A DNA stretch of 64,000 nt from Pedobacter sp. Leaf170 (GTDB taxonomy: Bacteria > Bacteroidota > Bacteroidia > Sphingobacteriales > Sphingobacteriaceae). The notes below the pieces were generated by a model. The model was given only the letters and a program-made list of their open reading frames with translations, had not been told where the DNA came from and ran no database searches. The stretch lies in the NCBI RefSeq assembly GCF_920984665.1, contig NZ_CAKLBP010000003.1:248001-312000 (forward strand), given 5' to 3'. Positions 28,368-37,694 of the stretch are shown piece by piece; position 1 is the stretch's first letter, and every line of letters begins with the position of its first letter. The position numbers and the translations under genes are program-made.

Positions 28368-29912
28368 ATGTATAAAATAGGTTTATCAGCACTGCTTTTT
28401 CTTGCTCTAAATGCATCTAAAGCAAAGGCAAATCATATCGTTATCGATTCAATAGGCGTAGAAAATAACAACGGAAAAAAGTTAATTGTTCATCAAGCTG
28501 CAGCAAAAGATACATATTACTCAATAGGCAGGCGTTATAATGTTGCTCCAAAAGAGATAATGGCCTTTAACGATAATAAATATCTTCAGATAGGTGTAAT
28601 TATTAAGGTGCCAACCAATGTTCCTTTTACAAACACTAACCCTTCAACCCATGCACAAACAACGCCAAACAATAATGGCGAACATATTGTAGTGGCAAAG
28701 GATAATTTAAATATGCTGGCCGAAAAATACGGTACAACTATAAATGAATTAAAATCACTGAATAACCTTTCCAGTACAAATTTAAGAATTGGACAGGTTT
28801 TAAAAATTCCGGTTAAAAACGGAGCAACGCCAGCTCAAAAAACAGATGTTCCTGCTGTTAAAAAAGAAACCGCAACTGCTGCTGTAGAACCTTTAAACAA
28901 TAACAGCGAAACATTAATTGAGCACGAGGTTAAACCGAAAGAATTTTTAGGCAAAATTGCGGAAAAATATGGCACCACCGTTGATGAAATAAAAAGAGTA
29001 AATAATTTAAGTAGCATAAATTTACGCATTGGCCAGAAGTTAAAAATACCTGCCACCAAAAATATCGACGAAAATAAGGTAGTTACAACAGCAGAAGTTC
29101 CTGTAGCTAAAGTTGAAACGCCAATAACTAAAGCTACACCAGTTATTAAAGATGCGGTTGGCACACACACCGTTAAACAAGGCGAAAATATTTTCAGCAT
29201 TGCAAAACAATATGGCTTAACAGCTTATCAAATCAGGAGAAATAATAATCTCGAGGATAATAATTTGTCAACAGGTCAGGTTTTAAAAATTCCATCTGAT
29301 ATTGTTACAGATATTCCTCCTGTTAAAGAAACAACTGCACCGCCAATCGTTAAAGAAACACCAAAAGAAGAAAGCTTTATTTACAACGTAAGTGCTGGCG
29401 AAACGATTTTTTCTATTGCAAAAAAATTCAACCTTACGGCTTATCAAATCAGAACTGCAAACAAGTTGAATGATAATACGGTTACTGTTGGCCAAAAATT
29501 ACTAATTCCAAAAGCACCAGAGCCTAAATCAGTTGCAGAGTTAGCAAAAGAAGATCAGGATAGTAACCCGGATAGCACTTCATTTAAAGACCCAAAACTT
29601 CGCGGAGCACCAAGTAAATATGGCTTAAGCCAAATTGATGAAAAAGGAGCTGCTGTTTCAATTTCTGACCCGGATTTAGACGCAAGTAAAATGTTGGTTC
29701 TACATCGTACAGCGCCAATTGGCACGATAATAAAATTAACTAACCCTATGACAAACCGTACAGCCTTAGCCAAGGTTGTTGGTAAATTTACCGAGAACGA
29801 ATCGACAAAAGATGTTATCATTGTAATGACTAAAGCAGTAGCAGATTCTTTAGGCGCATTAGATAAAAGATTTTACTGCAATTTAACGTACGGTGTGCAT
29901 GAGCTTGAATAA
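28368..29912 (+). CDS. Multi-LysM protein with C-terminal RlpA-like barrel
   Basis: A 514-residue exported cell-wall protein. After a signal peptide (ALLFLALNASKAKA) come five LysM repeats, at about 40-85, 105-148, 186-228, 265-308 and 343-386. Each shows the YxIA/YSIxxxY...I...NNLxxxxLxxGQxLKIP pattern and is separated by Pro/Thr/Val-rich linkers. The C-terminus (VLHRTAPIGTIIKLTNPMTNRTALAKVVGKF) resembles the double-psi beta-barrel of RlpA-type proteins. LysM binds N-acetylglucosamine glycans, so it probably acts on or anchors to peptidoglycan. Its end overlaps the uridine-kinase start by 14 bases. Confidence 0.85.
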   Translation: MYKIGLSALLFLALNASKAKANHIVIDSIGVENNNGKKLIVHQAAAKDTYYSIGRRYNVAPKEIMAFNDNKYLQIGVIIKVPTNVPFTNTNPSTHAQTTPNNNGEHIVVAKDNLNMLAEKYGTTINELKSLNNLSSTNLRIGQVLKIPVKNGATPAQKTDVPAVKKETATAAVEPLNNNSETLIEHEVKPKEFLGKIAEKYGTTVDEIKRVNNLSSINLRIGQKLKIPATKNIDENKVVTTAEVPVAKVETPITKATPVIKDAVGTHTVKQGENIFSIAKQYGLTAYQIRRNNNLEDNNLSTGQVLKIPSDIVTDIPPVKETTAPPIVKETPKEESFIYNVSAGETIFSIAKKFNLTAYQIRTANKLNDNTVTVGQKLLIPKAPEPKSVAELAKEDQDSNPDSTSFKDPKLRGAPSKYGLSQIDEKGAAVSISDPDLDASKMLVLHRTAPIGTIIKLTNPMTNRTALAKVVGKFTENESTKDVIIVMTKAVADSLGALDKRFYCNLTYGVHELE

Positions 29913-30546
29913 AAAACCCTTTATAATTGGTATTGCCGGAGGAAGCGGTTCCGGAAAAACTTTCTTTTTAAACTGTTTTCTCCATCATTTTAAACAAGAT
30001 GAAGTAACATTGGTTTCTCAGGATGATTATTACATCCCGGCAGGAGAAATGACCCAGGAAGAAAACAAGCTTTACAATTTTGATTTACCTTCTACCATTG
30101 ATAGTGAACAATTTTTACGAGACATTAAACAATTGATGAATGGTGAAGTTGTTTATAAAAAGGAATATAATTTTAATAATCCATTAGCGGTTGTTAAAAT
30201 ACTTGAAATAAAATCTGCCCCTATTATTATCGTTGAGGGATTATTCATCTTACATTTTAAAGAAATTGCAGCATTATTAGACCACATGATTTTTATTGAT
30301 GCTGATGAACAAGTTGCTTTAGATAGACGCATTAAACGCGATGGTTTGGAAAGAGGATACCCTGAAGATGACGTTCTGTATAAATGGCACAACCATGTTC
30401 TACCAGCCTACAAAGAATATTTGTTGCCTTATAAGGATAACTGTAATAAAATCGTATTTAACAATAGCGATGAACCCGATGAAATTATTTCGATTACAGA
30501 AGAAATATCTGTCGATTTAAGGAATAGAATATTAATTGATAATTAA
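29899..30546 (+). CDS. udk: Uridine kinase/phosphoribulokinase-like P-loop kinase
   Basis: A 215-residue P-loop kinase with the Walker A motif GIAGGSGSGKT (residues 10-20), an SQDDYY segment near residue 40 that is typical of uridine kinase, and RRIKRDGLERGYP as the lid region. The expected reaction is phosphorylation of uridine and cytidine in pyrimidine salvage; related P-loop kinases with other substrates cannot be excluded. ATG 29899 lies inside the end of the LysM gene, implying translational coupling. Downstream is a palindromic intergenic repeat. Confidence 0.82.
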   Translation: MSLNKKPFIIGIAGGSGSGKTFFLNCFLHHFKQDEVTLVSQDDYYIPAGEMTQEENKLYNFDLPSTIDSEQFLRDIKQLMNGEVVYKKEYNFNNPLAVVKILEIKSAPIIIVEGLFILHFKEIAALLDHMIFIDADEQVALDRRIKRDGLERGYPEDDVLYKWHNHVLPAYKEYLLPYKDNCNKIVFNNSDEPDEIISITEEISVDLRNRILIDN

Positions 30547-30560
30547 GGGAGATATCAAGA

Positions 30561-30656
30561 CCTGTCATCCTGAGCTTGTCGAAGGACTTACCGTAATTTT
30601 ATTTACGGCGTTTCAACGACTTTTTCCGACACTTCGGGAAGCTCAGCCTGACAAGG
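30561..30656. repeat. Palindromic intergenic repeat (REP-like)
   Basis: The left arm CCTGTCATCCTGAGCTTG (from 30561) and right arm GAAGCTCAGCCTGACAAGG (to 30656) are imperfect inverted copies. The perfect hairpin CCGTAA-TTTTAT-TTACGG (30591-30608) lies between them. It sits between convergent genes, where it may also act as a transcription end. The arm sequence is, to my knowledge, widely dispersed in Bacteroidota genomes; a second copy is not present in this window. Confidence 0.7.
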
Positions 30657-30700
30657 AAATGGTAGGATAACAATTTAGTTTAAAGCCTTTTGCTTAATAC

Positions 30701-31363
30701 CTAATCTAATTTCATTTCAGGAATTTCCCCTTCTACAATAAGTTTGCCCAAGGTAGATTGCCTGATGAAATCTACACTCACACCAGGAGCAATCTCTAAA
30801 AGTTTAAAACCACCTTCTGGTAAAATATCTAAAACGGCTAATTCGGTAACAACCTTTTTTATACACTTAACACCTGTTAAAGGTAATGTACAAGCTGGTA
30901 ACAATTTACTTTCACCCGCTTTATTGATATGCTGCATGGCCACAATTATATTTTTTGCCGAGGCAACCAAATCCATAGCACCGCCCATACCTTTAACCAT
31001 TTTGCCAGGGATTTTCCAATTGGCGATATCGCCGTTTTCAGAAACTTCCATCGCACCTAAAATGGTTAAATCAACTTTTTGTGCTCTAATCATTCCAAAA
31101 CTCATAGCCGAATCAAATATTGATGAACCAGGCAATGTGGTTATGGTTTGTTTACCTGCATTAATTAAATCAGCATCTTCTTCGCCTTCAAACGGAAACG
31201 GACCCATACCTAACAATCCATTTTCAGATTGAAGTACAATATTTATGTTATCGGGAATGTAGTTTGCCACCAACGTAGGTATGCCAATACCAAGATTAAC
31301 ATAATATCCGTCTTTTATTTCTTTAGCTATGCGCTGTGCAATTTGTTCTTTTGATAATGACAT
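30701..31363 (-). CDS. scoB: 3-oxoacid CoA-transferase, subunit B
   Basis: A 220-residue class I CoA-transferase beta subunit. It begins LSKEQIAQRIAKEIKDGYYVNLGIGIPTLV and includes QSENGLLGMGP, where the Glu is the catalytic glutamate that forms the CoA thioester. With subunit A, encoded 53 bases upstream, it moves CoA between succinate or another acid and acetoacetate. Its natural partner in this window is the thiolase at 3.7 kb. The pair is convergent with udk and separated from it by the palindromic repeat. Confidence 0.92.
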   Translation of the reverse strand: MSLSKEQIAQRIAKEIKDGYYVNLGIGIPTLVANYIPDNINIVLQSENGLLGMGPFPFEGEEDADLINAGKQTITTLPGSSIFDSAMSFGMIRAQKVDLTILGAMEVSENGDIANWKIPGKMVKGMGGAMDLVASAKNIIVAMQHINKAGESKLLPACTLPLTGVKCIKKVVTELAVLDILPEGGFKLLEIAPGVSVDFIRQSTLGKLIVEGEIPEMKLD

Positions 31364-31416
31364 AATTTTCGAATAATTGAATTTTGAATTAAAGTATGAT
31401 TCAATGAAGATTCAAA

Positions 31417-32115
31417 TTACCTCTTCCTCACTGTTCTCTGTTCAATTCTCTTTTCATAATTTTTTCCCTGAAAAATTCTGTGAACGTAAATGCCCGGTGT
31501 ATGAATATAATCTGGGTCTAAAGTTCCGGCTTCAACCAATTCCTCTACTTCGGCAATGGTAATTTTACCTGCCATTGCCATAACCGGATTAAAATTTCTA
31601 CTTGTAGAACGGAAAATTAAATTTCCTGCGGTGTCTCCTTTCCAGGCTTTTACAATTGCGAAATCTGCATCAAAAGCAAATTCCATTAAATAATCTTTTC
31701 CATTAAAATTTCTGATTTCCTTACCTTCAGCTACTTCAGTACCCACACCTGCAGGTGTAAAAATGGCAGGCATACCATAACCAGCCGCTAAACAACGTGT
31801 TGCAAGCGTTCCTTGAGGGATGAGTTCTACTTCAAGTTCACCGCTTAAAAGTTGTCTTTCAAATTCAGCATTTTCACCAACGTATGAAGAAATCATTTTT
31901 TTTACCTGACGCTGCTTTAACATCAAGCCAATTCCGAAATCATCTACCCCAGCGTTATTAGAAATACAGGTTAAATCACTAACTTTTTTGCTAACTAATG
32001 CATTAATACAATTCTCCGGAATACCACAAAGGCCAAATCCGCCAAGCATTATTGTAGAACCGTCAGATATATCCCGGATTGCTTCTTCAGCGCCTGATAC
32101 AACTTTGTTTATCAT
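31417..32115 (-). CDS. scoA: 3-oxoacid CoA-transferase, subunit A
   Basis: A 232-residue alpha subunit. [22 protein letters not shown] near the N-terminus is the conserved glycine-rich CoA-binding loop. [16 protein letters not shown] and [18 protein letters not shown] follow as in SCOT/AtoD-type enzymes. It is first in the scoA-scoB operon and divergent from the small Cys-rich gene at 32.2 kb. No perfect promoter box was recognised. Confidence 0.92.
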   Translation of the reverse strand: MINKVVSGAEEAIRDISDGSTIMLGGFGLCGIPENCINALVSKKVSDLTCISNNAGVDDFGIGLMLKQRQVKKMISSYVGENAEFERQLLSGELEVELIPQGTLATRCLAAGYGMPAIFTPAGVGTEVAEGKEIRNFNGKDYLMEFAFDADFAIVKAWKGDTAGNLIFRSTSRNFNPVMAMAGKITIAEVEELVEAGTLDPDYIHTPGIYVHRIFQGKNYEKRIEQRTVRKR

Positions 32116-32203
32116 TTTATGAATTTTTGGTTAGGTCGCTAAATTACAAAACATAAATTTAAATCTACATTTTGACATAAAGACACCCTAATGGAATAAT
32201 CAA

Positions 32204-32234
32204 TTGGAATTAATCTAAATAAGAACTATTTTTG
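32204..32234 (+). promoter_or_regulatory. Promoter of the 53-residue Cys-rich gene
   Basis: TTG (32204-32206), a 20-base spacer, then TATTTTTG (32227-32234), matching the Bacteroidota -33/-7 arrangement. The ATG follows only 7 bases after the -7 box, so the transcript would have almost no leader. Confidence 0.65.
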
Positions 32235-32241
32235 TAGCGCA

Positions 32242-32403
32242 ATGATTTACGAGCGAGAAGACATCACATTTATTCCAACAGATCCTGAAATTCAAAAGGG
32301 CATTGGCTTTATTTTTAGCTGCATGGCAGACCATAAAAAGTGCTGCGAAAAATTTAAGAAAGGCAAACGCTGTAAAAAGTGCCCAGGCAACAAGAAAAAA
32401 TAA
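32242..32403 (+). CDS. Small cysteine-rich protein, possible metal binder
   Basis: A 53-residue ORF with five cysteines: Cys27, Cys34, Cys35, Cys44 and Cys47. The tail is strongly basic (KKGKRCKKCPGNKKK). CxxC near the C-terminus plus the CC pair suggests zinc or iron binding, which is inference. I do not recognise a named family. A good promoter lies just upstream, and the gene converges on mutS2 with 13 bases between stops, supporting a real gene rather than a chance ORF. Confidence 0.7.
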   Translation: MIYEREDITFIPTDPEIQKGIGFIFSCMADHKKCCEKFKKGKRCKKCPGNKKK

Positions 32404-32416
32404 AGCTTTAATATTC

Positions 32417-34795
32417 TTAATTTAAATACACATAGGTTATTCCATCTCCACCTCTATCTGCGTGTTCATCTTCCATCCTATCAACCTGGCTATATTTACG
32501 TAAATATTCACGAATCATTTTCCTTAAAATCCCATCACCTTTTCCATGAATAAGTTTAATAGATGGGAAACCAAGCATTAATGCTTTATCTAAATATTTT
32601 TCAACTTCAAATAGGGCATCTTCAGTTCGCTTACCTCTTAAATCTAATTCTGCTCTAAAACCAGAAACGGCATCGTTCATTCTGCCGGCAAAAGAATTAC
32701 CTGAACTTTGAACTGCTTTTTTAGCTTCGCGGTTGCTAATTTTCTGAACCCTGCTCTTTTTAACATTGGATCGTAAATCGCCTATAGCCAAAACCAAATC
32801 GTTTCTGTTAATCTCTAAAACAAGGCCGGTGGTTTCGCTATCATTAAATTTTACGTAATCTCCTATTTCGATCTCGCCGCCTAGCACCACAGGCTGAGGT
32901 TTAGGTTTTTCAACTTTAACTTCATTTTTTACCAATTCCTTTTGCAAATTCTGCCTTAATTCTTTGGTTGCAACTTTATCTGCCTGCTTTTCTTTTATTT
33001 CAGCAATGGTATTTTCAACAAGTTTATTTGCATTTTTGATGATGTTTTGCGCCTCTTGCTTGGCTTCTTTAATCAAAACTCTTCGGTTTTCATCTAAAAA
33101 AGCCTTTAGCTTTTCGTTTTCTGCGACAAGATTTTTGGCTTTATTTTGTTGATTAGCCAGACTAACTTTTGCATCGTAAATGGTTTTCTTTTCACGTTCC
33201 AAATCAACCAGCATCGTATCAATCCGGTTTTGGTTAGAGCCTGTTTTTTCTCTCGCCAGTTGGATTACATCTTTCGGTAAGCCAATATTTTGAGCAATCT
33301 CAAAAGCATAAGAACTTCCCGGTTTACCCATTTCAAGAATATACAAAGGCTTCATTTTTGAGTTATCGAAAAGCATTGAAGCATTTTCTAAACCATTTGT
33401 ATTGCCTGCAAATAGCTTCAAATTTGAGTAGTGCGTGGTAATAACACCTCTAACTTTTTTGTTATTTAAAACTTCTAAAACGGCTTCTGCCATCGGCCCG
33501 CCAAATTGCGGGTCGGTTCCGGTTCCAAACTCATCAATTAAAACCATCGTTTTTGGCGATGCGTGTTCTACAAAATAACGCATCTTGGTTAAATGGGCGC
33601 TGTATGTACTTAAGTCACTTTCAATAGATTGATCATCACCAATATCTGCAAAAATATTATCGAAAATACCAACCTCGCTATTTGCATCCACTGGGATTAA
33701 CAAACCGCTTTGCAACATAATCTGCAGCAAACCCACCGTTTTCATACACACAGATTTACCACCAGCATTCGGTCCTGAAACCAACACAATTCGGGTTTCA
33801 GTATCAATATGAATATTTAATGGTGTTACCGTTTTTTTATCAACTGCAAAGGATAAAAGCAATAAAGGATGTCTGGCATTGATAAGCTTCGCCTTTGGCT
33901 CTTTTAATAAACCCGGCATTTCTGCCTCAATTTCTATGGCGAATAATGCTTTTGCTCTAACAAAGTCTAACTTCGTTAAAAACCCGTGATACGATAATAG
34001 CAAAGGAGAATACGGACGCAATTCATCCGTTAAGGCAACTAAAATTTTGATTATTTCTCTACGCTTATCAAATTCTAAATCTCTTAACTTATTATTTAAA
34101 GCAAAAACTTCTTCAGGCTCTATGTAAACGGTTTGCCCGGTGGCCGATTCATCGTGCACAAAACCTTTCAGCTTGCGCTTATTTTCTGCAAGAACAGGGA
34201 TACACATCCGCCCATCTCTAATGGTTAAACTTCCATCTGCAACCCAATTGTTTGCAATTGCCTGCTTGTAAATGGAATCCATTCTTTTTCTTACATCTTG
34301 CTCTGCTTTGGCGATGGATGCAGTAATATCCTGCAATTCTTTTGAAGCATTTGGCTTGATTTTTCCTTTCGCATCAATCACCTGCTCAATTTTACGAAGT
34401 ATATTTTTCTCAATTGGCAGGTGTTCAAACAAGGCTTCGAGTGTTGGATAAACTTCTGCTCTTTCTTCAAAAAACCTTAAAACAGAAAAAACAGTTTGCA
34501 ACGAGGTATAAATCTGAAACCACTCCTCTTCTAAAAGATAAGTACCTTCAACTCTAATTTTTTCAATTAAAGATTTGATATCAAAAAAGGTATTAATTTG
34601 AAGTGGCTCCTGGTTTTGGATAATACTTTTAAACTCATTCGTTTGACGCAAAAATTTATCAATCTGGTCAAAACGATTCATAACCTGCATTTTCGATACC
34701 ATAGTTTGCCCCATGATACTCAAGCAATGCCTGCTAATTAATTGCTTAACTTCTAAAAAGCCTAAGCGCTCTAAACAATTTTCGGGATATAACAT
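32417..34795 (-). CDS. mutS2: MutS2-type ATPase with Smr domain
   Basis: A 792-residue MutS2. The ATPase has Walker A GPNAGGKS (from residue 341) and Walker B/D-loop LIDEFGTGTDP, then a coiled region (about 520-620) and a KOW-like segment. The C-terminal Smr domain is marked by LDLRGKRTEDALFEVE and HGKGDGIL. The N-terminal mismatch-recognition domain of MutS is absent, as usual for MutS2. Members suppress recombination or rescue collided ribosomes; which applies here cannot be told. It follows the DUF4296 gene by 2 bases. Confidence 0.95.
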   Translation of the reverse strand: MLYPENCLERLGFLEVKQLISRHCLSIMGQTMVSKMQVMNRFDQIDKFLRQTNEFKSIIQNQEPLQINTFFDIKSLIEKIRVEGTYLLEEEWFQIYTSLQTVFSVLRFFEERAEVYPTLEALFEHLPIEKNILRKIEQVIDAKGKIKPNASKELQDITASIAKAEQDVRKRMDSIYKQAIANNWVADGSLTIRDGRMCIPVLAENKRKLKGFVHDESATGQTVYIEPEEVFALNNKLRDLEFDKRREIIKILVALTDELRPYSPLLLSYHGFLTKLDFVRAKALFAIEIEAEMPGLLKEPKAKLINARHPLLLLSFAVDKKTVTPLNIHIDTETRIVLVSGPNAGGKSVCMKTVGLLQIMLQSGLLIPVDANSEVGIFDNIFADIGDDQSIESDLSTYSAHLTKMRYFVEHASPKTMVLIDEFGTGTDPQFGGPMAEAVLEVLNNKKVRGVITTHYSNLKLFAGNTNGLENASMLFDNSKMKPLYILEMGKPGSSYAFEIAQNIGLPKDVIQLAREKTGSNQNRIDTMLVDLEREKKTIYDAKVSLANQQNKAKNLVAENEKLKAFLDENRRVLIKEAKQEAQNIIKNANKLVENTIAEIKEKQADKVATKELRQNLQKELVKNEVKVEKPKPQPVVLGGEIEIGDYVKFNDSETTGLVLEINRNDLVLAIGDLRSNVKKSRVQKISNREAKKAVQSSGNSFAGRMNDAVSGFRAELDLRGKRTEDALFEVEKYLDKALMLGFPSIKLIHGKGDGILRKMIREYLRKYSQVDRMEDEHADRGGDGITYVYLN

Positions 34796-34797
34796 AC

Positions 34798-35178
34798 TTA
34801 TTTCACTTCCAATCCTATACCCAATTTTGCTTTTTTGGTAGAATCGGCCTTTTCCATTACTTTCTTTTGTCGCTCCAATTTATTGGAGATTACTTTATAA
34901 ACCTCAGCCAACTCTGTTGGGTGTGCATAATAATAAGCCATACTCTGAGCATGTTTTGCAGAATCAGTTCCGTACCTTTTAAAAATACCCTTGTAATAAG
35001 CTGAAGCAACTTTCTTTGATGAATCCGAATTCGCTATTGTTGAAATGTAGCCATCTACAACATGAATATCATACAAAATACGCTGCAGTTTTTCTGGAGG
35101 AGTTATATTTTCTGGTCTCTTTTCTTTGCAGGCCAATAAAAATGCTGATGCCAATACAAAGTAGATTAAATTTCTCAC
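34798..35178 (-). CDS. DUF4296 lipoprotein
   Basis: A 126-residue lipoprotein: signal peptide with lipobox LLACK (Cys17). The DUF4296 core follows, IHVVDGYIST...YYKGIFKRYGTD...YYYAHPTELAEVYKVI, an all-helical domain typical of Bacteroidota. Function is unknown. It precedes mutS2 by 2 bases on the same strand, so expression is probably coupled, and it is divergent from the yggS operon. Confidence 0.85.
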   Translation of the reverse strand: MRNLIYFVLASAFLLACKEKRPENITPPEKLQRILYDIHVVDGYISTIANSDSSKKVASAYYKGIFKRYGTDSAKHAQSMAYYYAHPTELAEVYKVISNKLERQKKVMEKADSTKKAKLGIGLEVK

Positions 35179-35247
35179 GCTTAATTAATTGTTATTTTTT
35201 GCCAAAATTGCGACAAGGTTGTTAATTTTACACAAAAATAGGTATAA

Positions 35248-35949
35248 ATGAGCATAGCTGATAATCTTAAAAAATATAAAACAGAGGTAGAAACAGATAA
35301 CGTGAAGCTGATTGCCGTTTCAAAAACACAATCTAATGAAGCTATTTTAGAAGCTTATAATGCCGGCCAAAGAATTTTTGGCGAAAACCACGTTCAGGAG
35401 CTTGAAGATAAGGAAGCAGAATTACCAAAAGACATCGAATGGCACATGATTGGGCATTTGCAAAGTAATAAGGTTAAATATATTGCACCATTTATTTCAC
35501 TCATACACGGAGTAGACAGTTTAAAATTACTTCAGGAAATTGATAAACAAGCAAAGAAAAACAAAAGGGTAATCGATTGTTTATTGCAGGTTTACATAGC
35601 AGATGAAGACACCAAATTTGGTTTAGCTTACGATGAAATTATTGAAATTCTTCGTTCGGAGGAATTTTCTAAATTAGAAAACGTACGCATTACCGGATTA
35701 ATGGCTATAGCAACCAATACAAAGAACGAAAAACAAATTACCATCGAATTTAATGAGCTAAAAGTGCTTTTTGATGGCATTAAACACAGCTTTTTTAAAG
35801 ATGATGCTTACTTTAAAGAAATATCGACAGGAATGAGTGCCGATTATAAAATAGCCATCGAAGAAGGCAGTACCATGGTAAGAATAGGAAGCGGCATTTT
35901 TGGCAAAAGAATTATAAAACATTTTAAAGCCAATCCATCAGAAAATTAA
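35248..35949 (+). CDS. YggS/PROSC-type PLP homeostasis protein
   Basis: A 233-residue fold-type III PLP protein with Lys26 in IAVSKTQS as the cofactor lysine, FGENHVQEL, WHMIGHLQSNK, and STGMSADYKIAIEEGSTMVRIGSGIFG, which binds the phosphate. The family has no strong catalytic activity and buffers pyridoxal phosphate. It opens a four-gene operon with gaps of 2-3 bases (GNAT, aspartate kinase, methyltransferase). Confidence 0.93.
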   Translation: MSIADNLKKYKTEVETDNVKLIAVSKTQSNEAILEAYNAGQRIFGENHVQELEDKEAELPKDIEWHMIGHLQSNKVKYIAPFISLIHGVDSLKLLQEIDKQAKKNKRVIDCLLQVYIADEDTKFGLAYDEIIEILRSEEFSKLENVRITGLMAIATNTKNEKQITIEFNELKVLFDGIKHSFFKDDAYFKEISTGMSADYKIAIEEGSTMVRIGSGIFGKRIIKHFKANPSEN

Positions 35950-35951
35950 AT

Positions 35952-36419
35952 ATGGAAGTAAACATTAGAGTTGCAGTTGCAGATGATTGTATTAGGCTCC
36001 TTGAGTTAATAAACGAGCTTGCTGTTTATGAAAAGGCGCCTGAAGAGGTAACCGTAAAATTGGATCATTTTATAGATGCAGGTTTTGGTAAAAACCCGGT
36101 TTGGAAAGCCTTTGTTGCCGAAGTTGATGGCATTATTGTAGGTTTTGCGCTGTATTACACCCGTTATTCTACCTGGAAAGGTTGCAGATTATATTTAGAA
36201 GATTTTATTGTAACAGAAAGCTTTAGAGGTAAAGGAATTGGAAAAATCCTCTTTGAGGCCGTTATTAACCAGGCTAAAAATGGTAATTATAGCGGTATGG
36301 TTTGGCAAGTATTAGATTGGAACGAACCCGCCATTAATTTTTACAATAAGTACGCTGCAAATTACGAAGCTGGCTGGTTAAACGTAGCCCTATCTGAAGA
36401 CCAGCTTAAAAATTTATAA
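35952..36419 (+). CDS. GNAT-family N-acetyltransferase
   Basis: A 155-residue GNAT protein with the acetyl-CoA loop FRGKGIGKILFEAV near residue 94, and YLEDFIVTE as the preceding strand. The pattern resembles diamine/thialysine acetyltransferases (FALYYTRYSTWKGCRLYLEDF), so a small amine acceptor is likely, but the substrate is not proven. It is the second gene of the yggS operon. Confidence 0.88.
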   Translation: MEVNIRVAVADDCIRLLELINELAVYEKAPEEVTVKLDHFIDAGFGKNPVWKAFVAEVDGIIVGFALYYTRYSTWKGCRLYLEDFIVTESFRGKGIGKILFEAVINQAKNGNYSGMVWQVLDWNEPAINFYNKYAANYEAGWLNVALSEDQLKNL

Positions 36420-36422
36420 TCC

Positions 36423-37691
36423 ATGGATATTTTTAAATTCGGTGGTGCATCTGTAAAAGATGCAGAAGGTGTTAAGAATTTAGCAGGTATTGTTCGCGAT
36501 TATAAAAAGGGTGAATTATTGATTGTAGTTTCTGCAATGGGCAAAATCACTAACAAATTAGAAGAACTTAATACAGCATATTTGAATCAGAGTGAAAACG
36601 CTCATTCAATTTTTGATGAGGTTAAACATTTCCATTTTGAGATTATTGAAGCTTTATTCGAAGGAAAACACAATCCGGTTTATGATGATGTAGCAAATAC
36701 TTTTGTAGAAATTGATTGGTTATTAGAAGATGAACCCGATAACGATCCGGATTATATTTACGATCAAATCGTATCAATCGGCGAGGTGGTTTCAACAAAA
36801 ATTGTTGCAGCCTGGTTAAACGAAACCGGAAATAAGGCACTTTGGACTGACGCCAGAAATTACATTAAAACCGATAACACATACCGAGAAGGAAGGGTAG
36901 ATTGGGCTAAAACAAATTCAATAATCGATAAAGATTTAAAGCCTCTAATTGCCAATAATATCATTGTAACACAAGGTTTTATTGGTGGTACAAGTGAAAA
37001 TTACACCACAACGCTGGGTAGAGAAGGTTCTGATTATTCGGCTGCAATTTTTGCTTCTTGCCTAAATGCCGCGGCACTTACCATTTGGAAAGATGTGCCA
37101 GGAGTTTTAAATGCAGACCCAAAATGGTTTGATGAAACGGAAAAAATCGACCAGCTATCTTACCACGATGCGATTGAACTTACGTATTACGGAGCAACAG
37201 TAATTCATCCTAAAACCATAAAACCACTACAAAATAAGGGAATTCCGCTTTTTGTACGCTCGTTTATTACACCAGAAGGCAATGGAACGGCAATCACAAA
37301 AGATAATAATCCATTACCTGTTCCTTCATTTATATTTAAAGTAAATCAGGCACTGATTTCTATCTTCCCGAAAGACTATTCATTTATCATCGAAGAAAAC
37401 CTTAGTAATATATTCGATTTATTTCATAAACACAGAGTGAAGATTAACACCATGCTAAATTCTGCAATTAGTTTTTCGGTTAGTGTAGATGATAATGAAG
37501 AGAAAATCACTAAGCTGATTAAAGAGTTATCAACGCAATTTAATGTAAAATACAACAAAGAGCTAGAACTGGTAACCATTAGATACTATAACCAGCAAAC
37601 CATTGAAAGAGTAACCATAAATAAAGATATTTTGTTAGAGGTAAAAAGCAGACATACTTGCCAAATGGTGATGAAAAATAAGGCTTTGTAA
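36423..37691 (+). CDS. lysC: Aspartate kinase
   Basis: A 422-residue monofunctional aspartokinase. The amino-acid kinase domain opens with KFGGASVKDA (residues 5-14) and includes TLGREGSDYSAA and DVPGVLNADP. Two C-terminal ACT-like segments (about 300-420) are the usual allosteric part, here somewhat short. It phosphorylates aspartate, the first step to lysine, threonine and methionine. The metB-like enzyme at 17.7 kb would act downstream. It is third in the yggS operon. Confidence 0.93.
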   Translation: MDIFKFGGASVKDAEGVKNLAGIVRDYKKGELLIVVSAMGKITNKLEELNTAYLNQSENAHSIFDEVKHFHFEIIEALFEGKHNPVYDDVANTFVEIDWLLEDEPDNDPDYIYDQIVSIGEVVSTKIVAAWLNETGNKALWTDARNYIKTDNTYREGRVDWAKTNSIIDKDLKPLIANNIIVTQGFIGGTSENYTTTLGREGSDYSAAIFASCLNAAALTIWKDVPGVLNADPKWFDETEKIDQLSYHDAIELTYYGATVIHPKTIKPLQNKGIPLFVRSFITPEGNGTAITKDNNPLPVPSFIFKVNQALISIFPKDYSFIIEENLSNIFDLFHKHRVKINTMLNSAISFSVSVDDNEEKITKLIKELSTQFNVKYNKELELVTIRYYNQQTIERVTINKDILLEVKSRHTCQMVMKNKAL

Positions 37692-37694
37692 AGA

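Noticed and set aside
28368..29912. Repeated segments that might suggest a CRISPR-like or tandem DNA repeat
   Set aside because: The repeats are protein-level LysM domains with diverged DNA and linkers of varied length.
30744..31232. 162-codon open frame on the plus strand
   Set aside because: Entirely antisense to scoB, which has clear family motifs; hydrophobic, Ser/Pro-rich translation without domain signs.
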